The notes: generated from the sequence alone by a model not told the origin. Positions 52,877-62,034 are shown, counted from the stretch's first letter. The stretch is 64,000 nt of DNA from Candidatus Kryptoniota bacterium (GCA_024641705.1 JAHECO010000001.1:259897-323896), one strand, 5' to 3'. Numbers and translations: made by a program.

Positions 52877-53794
52877 TTGAGATTGTCTGACTACCTCCAA
52901 TCCGGTCTTCTTAGACTTGTCGGAGCCTTTCTCCGCATGTTCCCGATAGGCAGGGTTCAGAAGATGGCGGCCTCCGTCGGCCGGTTCGCCTACAGGCATG
53001 TCCGGATTCGCAGGAAGGTCGCGCTCACCAACCTCAGACTCTGTTTCCCCGAGAAGGGAAGCGAGGAACTGGAGAACATATTGGAGAGAGCATACGTGAA
53101 TATTGCCACGGTACTCTTCGAGTTTCTCTATTTCCCGAAATTTACGACAGCCAACCTGAAGGATGTGGTAGAGTTCACGGCCGAGTCCCGGTCGTTGATC
53201 GAATCCGGATTCACGAGAGGCAACGGGCTGGTCATGATTAGCGGGCACTTCTCCAACTGGGAGCTGATAGCGCTCGCGATCGGTGCTTCCTTCCCCGGAA
53301 AGATCCAGATAATCGTCCATCCTTTTCATAACAAGGGAGTCGACAGGCTCGCCGAGAGGTACAGATGTCATCTCGGCAACTCGACGGTGCCAATGGGTAA
53401 TTCGATCCGCGCAGCCCTTACACAGCTCAAGTCGAACGGCATACTCGCCCTCCTCGCGGACCAGAGCGCGGCCAGGGAGAGCGCACCGGCACGATTCTTC
53501 GGCATCGACGTCCCGACTTTCCAGGGCCCGTCCTCCTTCGCGCTGAGGACCCGTGCAGACATGCTCGCGGGATTTCTCATAAGAAGGGGGGATGGGACTT
53601 ATCTTATCGACCTGAGGAAGATCGATTTCTCCGACCTCAAGGACGATTCAGAAGAGAACGTCCGGGAGCTGACCCAGAGACATGTTTCTTTGCTTGAAGA
53701 TTTCATCAGAATGCATCCGGGAGACTGGCTCTGGTTTCACAAGAGATTCAAGCATGTTCCGGAATTCCAGAGGGCCATGGAGGAAAGCAAATGA
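52877..53794 (+). CDS. lysophospholipid/lipid A acyltransferase (HtrB/LpxL family)
   Basis: 'GLVMISGHFSNWELIALAIG', 'ALLADQSAARESAPARFFG', 'DWLWFHKRFKH'. Confidence 0.92.
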   Translation: MRLSDYLQSGLLRLVGAFLRMFPIGRVQKMAASVGRFAYRHVRIRRKVALTNLRLCFPEKGSEELENILERAYVNIATVLFEFLYFPKFTTANLKDVVEFTAESRSLIESGFTRGNGLVMISGHFSNWELIALAIGASFPGKIQIIVHPFHNKGVDRLAERYRCHLGNSTVPMGNSIRAALTQLKSNGILALLADQSAARESAPARFFGIDVPTFQGPSSFALRTRADMLAGFLIRRGDGTYLIDLRKIDFSDLKDDSEENVRELTQRHVSLLEDFIRMHPGDWLWFHKRFKHVPEFQRAMEESK

Positions 53795-54813
53795 CGCGTG
53801 TTCTCGTGATTCAAACCGCTTTTCTCGGCGATGTCATCCTGGCACTCCCTCTCGTTCAAGTGATTAAGAAATCACTCGGTGAAGTTCAGGTGGATTTCCT
53901 TGTCATTCCCGAGACGTCGGAGATCCTGGAAAAGCACCCTGATATATCAAAAGTTATCGTCTACGATAAGCACGGCAAGCATAACTCCGTTTCAGCCTTC
54001 CTGGATCTTCGGACCGGGCTGAGAAGGAGGGTCTACAACTATGTGGTCTGCCCGCACAGGTCCGCGAGAAGCGCGTTACTCGCAAGTGGAACACACGCGG
54101 GAATCAGAGTCGGATTCGACAGGTCGGCCTGGAAAAGGAGTTTTACCCATCTTATGCCGTGGAAGTTCGGGATGCATGAAATCGAACGCAACCTCTCGCT
54201 CCTTAGACCACTGGGGATCAAAGCAGGGCGTGAGAAGCCCAGGCTCTACCCTGGTGAGCAGAACAAGGATGAAGTCTCGCGCTTCTTATCGTCGAAGGGA
54301 GTTGAGTCGCCTTACGCTGTAGTCGCGCCAGGCACGGTGTGGAAGACGAAACAGTATCCTCCGGAGATGATGGCACAAGTCATAAAGGGACTCCTGGGTA
54401 GATTTTCAAATGTCGTTCTCATAGGCGGAATGAAAGACGCCGGATTGACCGCTGCATTTGCCGGGCTGGGCACGCGTGTCGTTTCCGCGATAGGCAAGTT
54501 CCCATTCATGTCATCGGCGGAGCTCACAAGGCGGGCGTCGCTTCTCGTCGCAAACGATTCTGCGCCGATCCACGTCGCCTCGGCATTTGATGTTCCGACG
54601 GTCGCCATATTCGGCCCGACCGTCAGGGACTTCGGATTCTACCCGTACCACGAGAGGTCTAGAGTCGTCGAAGCTTCCAACATGGGCTGCAGGCCCTGCA
54701 CGATCCACGGAGGAGACCACTGTCCGATAGATACCCTTGAATGCATGAGGAGCATATCCCCGGAGCGTGTCGTGACTGCGGCGCTCGAGGTCGCGGAGGC
54801 GCGGCATGCCTAA
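53791..54813 (+). CDS. ADP-heptose--LPS heptosyltransferase (GT9)
   Basis: 'VLVIQTAFLGDVILALPLVQVIK', 'LVANDSAPIHVASAFDVPTVAIFGPT'. Confidence 0.93.
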   Translation: MTRVLVIQTAFLGDVILALPLVQVIKKSLGEVQVDFLVIPETSEILEKHPDISKVIVYDKHGKHNSVSAFLDLRTGLRRRVYNYVVCPHRSARSALLASGTHAGIRVGFDRSAWKRSFTHLMPWKFGMHEIERNLSLLRPLGIKAGREKPRLYPGEQNKDEVSRFLSSKGVESPYAVVAPGTVWKTKQYPPEMMAQVIKGLLGRFSNVVLIGGMKDAGLTAAFAGLGTRVVSAIGKFPFMSSAELTRRASLLVANDSAPIHVASAFDVPTVAIFGPTVRDFGFYPYHERSRVVEASNMGCRPCTIHGGDHCPIDTLECMRSISPERVVTAALEVAEARHA

Positions 54814-55423
54814 GTACATCAGCTCAGCCAGCACAAGGAGTGTGACACTGGCGGCTCAGACAATACTGGATGGCGGCGTGATCGTCTATCCGACCGAGAC
54901 GATCTATGGTCTCGGCGCGAACGCGCTGGAGCCGAAGGTCGTGGAGAAGGTTTATGCCGTAAAGGAAAGAAGGAAGTCCAGTCCTATCCTTATTCTTGTC
55001 CCGGGCCGAGACAGTCTCGAGGAGCTTGTGACCGGGATACCGGAGGTCGCGGAGAAACTGATGGATCGTTTTTGGCCCGGCCCGCTGACGATAGTCTTTA
55101 ATGCTTCGCCGATCGTATCCCCAATCCTGACCGCCGGTTCGAAGAAAATCGGAATCAGGCTGTCGAGCGACAGTTTCTGCCGTCAGTTGCTCGACATATG
55201 CAAGATCCCCATAACGTCGACGAGCGCGAATCTCTCCGGCGAGCCCAACCCGGATTCAATCGCTATAATAGACAAGCGGGTGCTGAACTCTGTCGATCTG
55301 GTTGTAGATGCCGGTCGTCTCATGTCGCAGACGCCGTCAACGGTAGTTGACGTCACCACAGGGAAGGTGGATCTGCTGAGGGAAGGGGCGATAACATTCG
55401 CGGAGATTGAGCGCAATATCTGA
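54806..55423 (+). CDS. L-threonylcarbamoyladenylate synthase (Sua5/YrdC)
   Basis: 'GGVIVYPTETIYGLGANALEP', 'KERRKSSPILILV', 'PITSTSANLSGEPN'. Confidence 0.95.
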   Translation: MPKYISSASTRSVTLAAQTILDGGVIVYPTETIYGLGANALEPKVVEKVYAVKERRKSSPILILVPGRDSLEELVTGIPEVAEKLMDRFWPGPLTIVFNASPIVSPILTAGSKKIGIRLSSDSFCRQLLDICKIPITSTSANLSGEPNPDSIAIIDKRVLNSVDLVVDAGRLMSQTPSTVVDVTTGKVDLLREGAITFAEIERNI

Positions 55424-55534
55424 TGTATTCTAGTTGAATCTTTCGCGATAGAGATGTAGAATAGAGCAGGTTGAAATCAAATCCACCCGGCGTAGTGACG
55501 CGGAAACAGTCGCAACATTAAGGGAGAAGAATAA

Positions 55535-57031
55535 TTGCGGAGTAGTGTTGTGCAGAAGGGATCCGTGCAAGCGAAAAAGAAAACTGGCGGCGTCCGCGCT
55601 TGCAGGGCCGCCGTACGAGAAGTTGAAACAAGATACTTAGACTATCTCTCGGTAAATGAAGATCTCACAAGAGAGCTTGTCTCATTCCAGGCGAACAAGA
55701 AGGAACCTTTCTATCGCTGGTTGAAATTTAAAGAAGGTTTCTCTTCTAAACTCGTCCAATACTGCATTAATCGATTTCAGCCCTCGGTTCGGGCTACTCC
55801 AAGAATACTCGATCCGTTTGCCGGATCAGGGACAACACTTACTACAGCGACGAAGTTAGGATGGCGCGCTACGGGTATAGAGCTCTTGCCGGTCGGAACT
55901 GCCGCGATGAAGGCCCGGCTCAAAGCCGACGTCGTGAGCATCCCAATGTTTGAGCGTTGGGTTGAAGAACTCTCTTCGTGGAACTGGAACCAGAAGGGAA
56001 CTTATTCCTTCCCGCACCTCCGGATCACCGAGGGTGCTTTTCCAAAGTCGACCGAGTCCGCAATTTCAAGCTATATGATGTTCCTGGATCGCATCGATGA
56101 TCCGAATATGAGGTATCTTTTTTGGTTTGCTCTGTTATCGATACTTGAAGACGTGAGTTACACACGTAAGGACGGACAATACCTGAGATGGGACAGTAGA
56201 TCGGGAAGAGATCTGAAGTCCTCATTTGACAAGGGGTTGATTCCGGATTTTAAGCCCGCAATCCATCAGAAACTCGACATTATGCTTGAGGATATAAGGT
56301 GGCGCAACGGAGGATCATATTCCTCCAACGTTGAGATAATCGAGGCTTCTAATCTGGACATCATGCCGACTCTGACCGAGTCCTCATTTGACATGATCAT
56401 GACGTCGCCTCCGTACTGCAATCGCTACGATTATACCAGAACATATGCTCTCGAGCTCGCCTTCCTGGGGTATAGCGAGGGCGCGGTCAAATCACTTCGG
56501 CAGACCCTGGTCTCTGCAACAGTGGAGAACAAGAGCAAGCGGGCCTATCTCGAGGGACAATACCGACGAAAAAACCAGGCGGATAGGTTCGCTGCATCCG
56601 AAAACGCTTTTGAAAGTCACGATGCGCTTCAGCAGATTCTCGCGATGTTGAAACGTCTGCGCGAAAACAAAGAGCTGAATAACCCGAACATTCCGGGGAT
56701 GGTCGAGAATTACTTCTTTGAGATGAGTTGCCTCATCACTGAGATGGCACGAGTGCTTTCGCCGGGGGGTCGGGTTGTAATGATTAACGACAACGTTCAG
56801 TACCATGGGGTCGAGGTTCCCGTGGACATGATCCTTTCTGACTTCGCGCAAGGCGCCGGTTTAAGGGTCGACCAAATATGGGTCCTTCCTCGGGGCAAAG
56901 GGAACAGCAGCCAGCAGATGGGAATACACGGACGTAGGGAATTGCGGAAGTGCGTCTATGTCTGGTCCAAGCCGCAGAGTGGTGCACGATTGCAGGTATT
57001 TCATGGCAAAGGCAGGGAACGAGTACACTGA
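55535..57031 (+). CDS. type II DNA methyltransferase (amino-methyltransferase)
   Basis: Motif I 'ILDPFAGSGTTLTTATKLGWRATGIE' precedes motif IV 'DMIMTSPPYCNRYDYTRTYALELAF'. Confidence 0.88.
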   Translation: MRSSVVQKGSVQAKKKTGGVRACRAAVREVETRYLDYLSVNEDLTRELVSFQANKKEPFYRWLKFKEGFSSKLVQYCINRFQPSVRATPRILDPFAGSGTTLTTATKLGWRATGIELLPVGTAAMKARLKADVVSIPMFERWVEELSSWNWNQKGTYSFPHLRITEGAFPKSTESAISSYMMFLDRIDDPNMRYLFWFALLSILEDVSYTRKDGQYLRWDSRSGRDLKSSFDKGLIPDFKPAIHQKLDIMLEDIRWRNGGSYSSNVEIIEASNLDIMPTLTESSFDMIMTSPPYCNRYDYTRTYALELAFLGYSEGAVKSLRQTLVSATVENKSKRAYLEGQYRRKNQADRFAASENAFESHDALQQILAMLKRLRENKELNNPNIPGMVENYFFEMSCLITEMARVLSPGGRVVMINDNVQYHGVEVPVDMILSDFAQGAGLRVDQIWVLPRGKGNSSQQMGIHGRRELRKCVYVWSKPQSGARLQVFHGKGRERVH

Positions 57032-57977
57032 CGACCTTCGGAAGCTGAAGTCCCAACTCCTTGCCTCGACGCTCAAGGAGAAACGGGACGTTGCTGCCTT
57101 CAATGCAGTGAAGAAAACCAAAGCTCAGATCGATTGGGACTCGAGAAGCGATTTGATGATAGATGAGGATGTATGGAAGCATATTGTCAAACGCCTGGGG
57201 TACGATCCGAAAGAAGTCTTCTGCCACCCGAAAGTTTTGATTGAGCATCCCGCTACGGCTCTCTATTATCGCGGCCTTGCCGGTCTTTCTATCAAAGCCG
57301 CCAGGGACTATGTCGGAGCTATCGAGAATTTGGAGAGCGGGTCGGCCAAAGCAAGGCTCAGCGAAAGCAAAGCGCTTGCGATGGCGCGGACATACAACAC
57401 GTTTGTCTGCTCGATAATAAAGAACACGACCGACTGGACTCTGGAAGACGGCAAGCGAATGGTGATTGCAATGCTCGGAATCACCTTCGACGGTGTTATG
57501 CGAAACAAGGTTGGAGAGATTGCTGAGGAAAGGATTAGAACCCTGCTGGTGGAGTGGCTGGAATCAAAGAAGTTGATAGCCTGGTCGACACCTCCAAGCA
57601 TGATTCACAACAAGTCGCTCCAAAAGGAATACCAGCTTCGCGGCGGCGTGTACATGCAATTCGCCTCTGAGCCGGATGTTTCCTTCCTGAGGGACGGTGA
57701 GCTCATTGCGGTAGTGGAAATAAAGGGCGGGATCGACCCCGCCGGTGCTTTAGAGCGTTACGGTGCAGCGTTGAAATCTTTCGAGGATTCAGTTAAGAAG
57801 TCTCCAAAGTGCAAGACCTTCTATGTGGGTGGCGTCTTTACTGAAGAGCTGAAACGTCGGATGGACGCCGACAGGCTTGTCGAGAAGTCGTTCAGTGTGA
57901 TCGAGGTACTACAACAGCCTGCCGCTCGGGAGGAGTTTTTGAAGGAACTGTTTCATCATGCGCTGAGGGTGGTGTAG
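57003..57977 (+). CDS. type II restriction endonuclease, XcyI/XamI-like
   Basis: Overlaps the methylase 3' end; 'EVFCHPKVLIEHPATALYYRGLAGLSIKAA', PD-(D/E)xK-like 'EPDVSFLRDGELIAVVEIKGGIDPAGALERYGAA'. Confidence 0.72.
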   Translation: MAKAGNEYTDDLRKLKSQLLASTLKEKRDVAAFNAVKKTKAQIDWDSRSDLMIDEDVWKHIVKRLGYDPKEVFCHPKVLIEHPATALYYRGLAGLSIKAARDYVGAIENLESGSAKARLSESKALAMARTYNTFVCSIIKNTTDWTLEDGKRMVIAMLGITFDGVMRNKVGEIAEERIRTLLVEWLESKKLIAWSTPPSMIHNKSLQKEYQLRGGVYMQFASEPDVSFLRDGELIAVVEIKGGIDPAGALERYGAALKSFEDSVKKSPKCKTFYVGGVFTEELKRRMDADRLVEKSFSVIEVLQQPAAREEFLKELFHHALRVV

Positions 57978-58028
57978 TGTTATATAAAACGACACCTTCT
58001 GCGGTCTTCGTGAATAGTACCGCAGCTC

Positions 58029-58616
58029 TTGACGCAGGAAATAGAACTAATAAATAGAATGGAGCATAGAATGGTGGAAGTATTCACAATCTTGGCCATA
58101 ATCTTGGGTCCCATATTGGCCATCCAAGTAGAAAAACTGCTAGAAAAGAAACGTCAGGAAAAAGAAAGACGACTAGGAATTTTCAAAGTCTTAATGGTAA
58201 CTCGAGGCTCCGTTCTCTCGCAGGCACACGTGCAAGCACTAAATTCAATTGATATCGAATTCAATTCCGATAACGAAAAAGATAAGAATGTCAGGAATGC
58301 GTGGAAGGCATATCTGGATGAGCTGAACCATTTTCCAAATGATGGCAGCGAGGAAGACAAGAAAAGATGGAACGAAAGAGTTAATGGCCTTCTCGTTGAA
58401 TTACTAATGGTAATGTCTGTGGCTGTCGGATACGACTTTGATAAGACGTACATCAATCGGACAGCGTACGTACCTCAGAAATATGGAGAAACTGATATAG
58501 AATTGGATGTGATAAGAAAAGCGTTTGTTCAGGTTCTGGTTGGAAAAGCATCAATTCCAATTAGGGTTGTCCAACCCGAGGGATTACAGTTTACGTCGTC
58601 TGCAAATTCAGAGTAA
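58029..58616 (+). CDS. DUF6680-like membrane-anchored protein
   Basis: N-terminal TM 'VFTILAIILGPILAIQVEKLLEKKRQEKERRLGIFKVLMVTRGSVLSQAHVQALNSIDIEF'; family from memory. Confidence 0.6.
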   Translation: MTQEIELINRMEHRMVEVFTILAIILGPILAIQVEKLLEKKRQEKERRLGIFKVLMVTRGSVLSQAHVQALNSIDIEFNSDNEKDKNVRNAWKAYLDELNHFPNDGSEEDKKRWNERVNGLLVELLMVMSVAVGYDFDKTYINRTAYVPQKYGETDIELDVIRKAFVQVLVGKASIPIRVVQPEGLQFTSSANSE

Positions 58617-58681
58617 AAGGGCTTATGAGTATTGGTCGTCCCCGAGAATGAGCGGAAAATGTCATTCCGGGTATAATACAG

Positions 58682-58706
58682 ATCCGTCCATGAATCGTGG
58701 ACGGAT
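58682..58706. repeat. Perfect 9-bp stem hairpin
   Basis: ATCCGTCCA-TGAATCG-TGGACGGAT. Confidence 0.6.
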
Positions 58707-58857
58707 GGGCGCGTGGTGGAATCTTCTGCGGACTACGTAATAAGATAGATGAGGGAACCCCCCCGCATAAGATTAATCATGTCGTTGAATCATCTCGGTC
58801 CGATCTATAGTTAACAGACTTCTTTTCGCCAAATGTCTTATCTTTGGTTAGAACAGC

Positions 58858-59148
58858 ATGAACAACGTCGATTTCAATAGCGCCAAAATTCAAGCTATCT
58901 GCAAGAAGTATCACGTAGAGACCTTGCGCTTATTCGGTTCAACGGCCCGCGGCGAATCTGGACCGGATAGCGATATCGATCTTCTGGTTGCATTTTCAGA
59001 GCCGATATCACTGCTTCAATTCGTTGGGATGGGACGAGAAATGTCCGTTGCTTTAGGGCGCAAAGTTGATCTCCAGACTACCGAATCGATCAGCCCTTAT
59101 TTGAGAACTCGGATTCTGAGAGAGTCCCGCTCGGTCTATGCAGCGTGA
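58858..59148 (+). CDS. MNT-domain nucleotidyltransferase (MntA-type antitoxin)
   Basis: 'LRLFGSTARGESGPDSDIDLLVAF' (GSx10DxD-type motif). Confidence 0.9.
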   Translation: MNNVDFNSAKIQAICKKYHVETLRLFGSTARGESGPDSDIDLLVAFSEPISLLQFVGMGREMSVALGRKVDLQTTESISPYLRTRILRESRSVYAA

Positions 59149-59478
59149 CGATTCAGTCTATATCTGAAGCATATACGTGACGCGATCTTGACAATCCAAG
59201 GTTACACAAAAGGGGTTTCCGCCGCTCGCTTTCAAAAAGATAAACTCATCCGGGACGGAGTAATCCGACAAATCGAGATCATCGGGGAGGCGACCAAGCG
59301 AATTTCCGGTCAAACTCGCGAAGAAAATCCGGGTGTTCCCTGGGAGAATATTGCTGGAATGCGGGACAAATTGATTCATGATTATTTCGGTGTCGATGTT
59401 GAAAAGGTCTGGTTGACTGTGCAAAACGACATTCCTCTTCTCAAAAAGGAAGTCAACAGAATTCTCAAGAATCTCTGA
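59138..59478 (+). pseudogene. HepT-like HEPN toxin, apparently frameshifted near its N-terminus (or using an alternative start at about 59188)
   Basis: '[22 protein letters not shown]...' is continuous only if 2 bp of TATAT at 59157-59163 are removed; C-part carries Rx4HxY '[10 protein letters not shown]'. Confidence 0.65.
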
Positions 59479-59557
59479 GTTCTCACATAGTCAGAAAATG
59501 CCCGAGTTGGAATCCACAGTCTGCTGGAAACAATGACCCGCAATGCCCCGCGCTCGT

Positions 59558-59684
59558 GGCTGTCCAGAAAGTCTTGTCTGTCATGCTGAACGAAGTGAAG
59601 CATCCATTTTTCAGAACGAATAAGTGGATTCTTCAGTCGCTCCGCTCCTTCAGAATGACATTTTCCTTGTTTTGGGACAACCTC
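59558..59684. repeat. MITE-like repeat, copy 1 (127 bp)
   Basis: Base-for-base identical to 62035-62161; imperfect palindrome with terminal GRGGYTGTCC-like ends. Confidence 0.85.
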
Positions 59685-59901
59685 TACAGGGGTGGGTACC
59701 AACCCAGACTTAACATGTGTGCCGCCATATCACCTGCTCACTTGTTTCAGCGGTATTTTTGTCCGTTCCTCCATGCCTCTCAATTCATCTGTCCGCAAAT
59801 CGTGATGTTGATGAACCGACGAACTGACAAGTCTCTTCGTTGCGGGATTAGGTGGTGGGTACTGCGCGCTTTCTTTCTTTTGATGTTTTCACACACCTCT
59901 A

Positions 59902-59924
59902 AATCCCCTCTCAAGAGGGGACTT
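59902..59924. repeat. Short palindromic repeat, copy A (left of DUF559 gene)
   Basis: AAATCCCCTCT-CA-AGAGGGGACTT. Confidence 0.65.
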
Positions 59925-59940
59925 CAATCATACTAGGATA

Positions 59941-60324
59941 TCAGATGTTCTCTGCTGTATTGGTGTGTTCATCTATCCATTCTTCGATCGCAGCGACCAC
60001 CCCGTCGAGATTAGTCTTAACATCCGAATCAAGAAATCTGAGAAAATGGACCCCCAACGACTCGATCCTCTTCTGTCTGTGCTCATCGTAGGCTTCTTTG
60101 CCCATGTGGCTGAAACCGTCGATCTCGATCGCGAGGAAAAGATCTGGACAATAAAAGTCGACGATGTACTTATCGATAGGCTTTTGCCTGTGGAAGTCAT
60201 ACCCGCGCACTTGCTTCCCCTTGAGAGCACCCCAGAGTAACACTTCGGAAAGTGTGCTGCTGTTGCGAAGATTGCGGGCCAGCTTTTTCAGCTTCGGATT
60301 GTACGGAATTATTTTTCTCCGCAT
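59941..60324 (-). CDS. DUF559 (Vsr-like endonuclease fold) protein
   Basis: 'NLRNSSTLSEVLLWGALKGKQVRGYDFHRQKPIDKYIVDFYCPDLFLAIEIDGFSH'. Confidence 0.92.
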   Translation of the reverse strand: MRRKIIPYNPKLKKLARNLRNSSTLSEVLLWGALKGKQVRGYDFHRQKPIDKYIVDFYCPDLFLAIEIDGFSHMGKEAYDEHRQKRIESLGVHFLRFLDSDVKTNLDGVVAAIEEWIDEHTNTAENI

Positions 60325-60348
60325 GGGTCGATTCCTTACATATCCATA

Positions 60349-60373
60349 GATCCCTTCTCAAGGGGAGAATTTG
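60349..60373. repeat. Short palindromic repeat, copy B (right of DUF559 gene)
   Basis: AGATCCCTTCTCAAGGGGAGAATTT, a degenerate match to copy A. Confidence 0.5.
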
Positions 60374-60377
60374 AAAC

Positions 60378-60401
60378 GGCGGAAGCCTCTCGGCCTCCGC
60401 C
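60378..60401 (-). terminator. Hairpin downstream of 60422-61117 gene
   Basis: GGCGGAGGCC-GAGA-GGCTTCCGCC followed by GTTT on the minus strand. Confidence 0.5.
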
Positions 60402-60421
60402 ATCCCATTGGTTCTCTTTCA

Positions 60422-61117
60422 TTACTTCTGTGTCGTTGTTTGCTGTTGCTGATCCGACGCCGGCGGTTTCGGCGCGGCCTTGCCACGCCCCTTCGGGATC
60501 GGCTTGAACTCCTCCAGCACTGCCTTGTTCTTCGCGAATACTACCTGTGCGAGCTTCCTTGCCTTGAAGATCTCTTCCTTCAAGACAGAGAGGGCTGCAT
60601 CTCGTGTGACCGTTGAAGCGTTTCGCAGCTTCTTAGCATTCTCCTGTGAAGCATCTGCAGCAACAAGCGCCCCGTAGACAGTTGACAGCTCGCTCAGGTC
60701 ATCCTGAGTCAGCCCGTTCGCGAGAAGTTCGACGCTGTATTTTCCCGCCAAACCAGTGAAGTACTCCAGCATCGTGACGAGTCTTCCCACATTCCTCGGC
60801 TTATCAGTTCCGACCTTGAACTCCTTCAGCCTCACTTTATCCCGGCCGAAAGCTGCTTTAGCGGCGTTCTGGAATTTTGTGATCATCGCTATCGATGCAT
60901 CGATAGCCACCTCCTGGTCCTGCGTCTTTTGCAGCAATGCTGCTTGCGCCGCCTTCTGCGCGGCATCCTTCTTAAGCAGATCGTCGAGCGCCGCATCAAA
61001 CTTGCCGACCCTAGCCTCGCTGTAGCCCTTGGCCGCTAACTCGGCTTTGTACTTTTCCATTGGGCCCGTTCGAAAGGCGTTTGCATCCTGCACAACATCA
61101 TCGACTTCGATTGGCAT
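60422..61117 (-). CDS. hypothetical helical protein with internal duplication
   Basis: 231 aa, Ala/Lys-rich; two similar blocks ending 'FGRDKVRLKEFKVG' and 'FAKNKAVLEEFKPIPKG'. Confidence 0.7.
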   Translation of the reverse strand: MPIEVDDVVQDANAFRTGPMEKYKAELAAKGYSEARVGKFDAALDDLLKKDAAQKAAQAALLQKTQDQEVAIDASIAMITKFQNAAKAAFGRDKVRLKEFKVGTDKPRNVGRLVTMLEYFTGLAGKYSVELLANGLTQDDLSELSTVYGALVAADASQENAKKLRNASTVTRDAALSVLKEEIFKARKLAQVVFAKNKAVLEEFKPIPKGRGKAAPKPPASDQQQQTTTQK

Positions 61118-61482
61118 AGTATTCCTCCTGCTTTTGTTTCATGTTGCTCATTGTATATGATTCCCATCCCGGGAACATATCCGGACAAAGCAGAATCACA
61201 CGAACATCGGTACTAAGGCTGGTACTTGTTGTTCTCTCGAAAACAGGTTTTCTGGGCTTAAACCCGATCTACTCCATCACTATCCATTTACTCCGCGCGA
61301 ACCAATCGCGCCTGAAGATGATTACCTCATCTTTGCCCTAATATGCAAAGGAAAACAAAAAAGTCAAATCTTTCCTCACAGGGGCCAACGTCGGTTGCCC
61401 GGAATGCCTCAAAACAGTTCAGGGATGCACTTTTGTGCCTCGGGAAAACTTTTCGGTTCTTACCCCAACCATTTCAAAAATT

Positions 61483-61671
61483 CCCGCAAGCACTTCCCGG
61501 TTCCCTGCGAGTGCTTGCTCGACCCCTGCAACCTCCTTGGGAATTCCCTCAAGTCCGTCCGAGGTTCCCAAGAGAATTTCTGCACTTCCTGCAATCGTTC
61601 TCCCAATTCCGCTAAGCGTTTGGACCCGTCCGGCAGGTTCTTCAGAAATTCCCACGACTGCTCGCTTGCCC
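61483..61671. repeat. 21-bp period tandem array, 9 units without indels
   Basis: Units begin with CCN at 61483, 61504, 61525, 61546, 61567, 61588, 61609, 61630, 61651; minus frame encodes Gly-anchored heptads GIGRTIA-GSAEILL-GTSDGLE-GIPKEVA-GVEQALA-GNREVLA. Confidence 0.85.
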
Positions 61672-61806
61672 CTCTCTCGAAATGTTTTCTGAGAAACAAG
61701 GAGACTGCCATTTTCGCGCAGCCTCTTCCCGCCAACGGAGGGGACAACAAAACGTCGGGGTAGGCAGGTATATCACAAGAAGTGCACGAGCGCCCCAATC
61801 CTGTCA

Positions 61807-61843
61807 TTCCCGCCCCGCACTGCGGGGTAAACTCGGGCGGGAA
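61807..61843. repeat. dRS3-like palindromic element (nested)
   Basis: TTCCCGCCC ... GGGCGGGAA with inner CCCGC-ACT-GCGGG. Confidence 0.6.
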
Positions 61844-61949
61844 CAACAAGTCTGAGGGCAGGCATCCGGCCCAATATAGCGTAACCCCTCGATATTCAAA
61901 GAAGCGTTGATGGTGTGAAGGCCCGCGGAGTTCCTCTACCTCCTATGTC

Positions 61950-61969
61950 ATTCCCGCGAAAGCGGGAAT
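61950..61969. repeat. dRS3-like palindromic element
   Basis: ATTCCCGC-GAAA-GCGGGAAT. Confidence 0.7.
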
Positions 61970-62034
61970 CCACCGTCTAACTAAAGAAGACACTTGTTCT
62001 ATCCAAGGCATTCAATTACATGTGTTGTATGGGA

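Noticed and set aside
59382-59702. Short ORFs such as 'CHSEGAERLKNPLIRSEKWMLHFVQHD'
   Set aside because: Translations of the 127-bp repeat rather than genuine genes; treated as repeat DNA
61483-61671. CRISPR array
   Set aside because: Units are 21 bp contiguous and diverged with no repeat-spacer alternation, and no cas genes are present
61343-61849. Several overlapping ORFs over the 21-bp array
   Set aside because: Openness in several frames is explained by the 21-bp period; no single frame could be supported as a CDS
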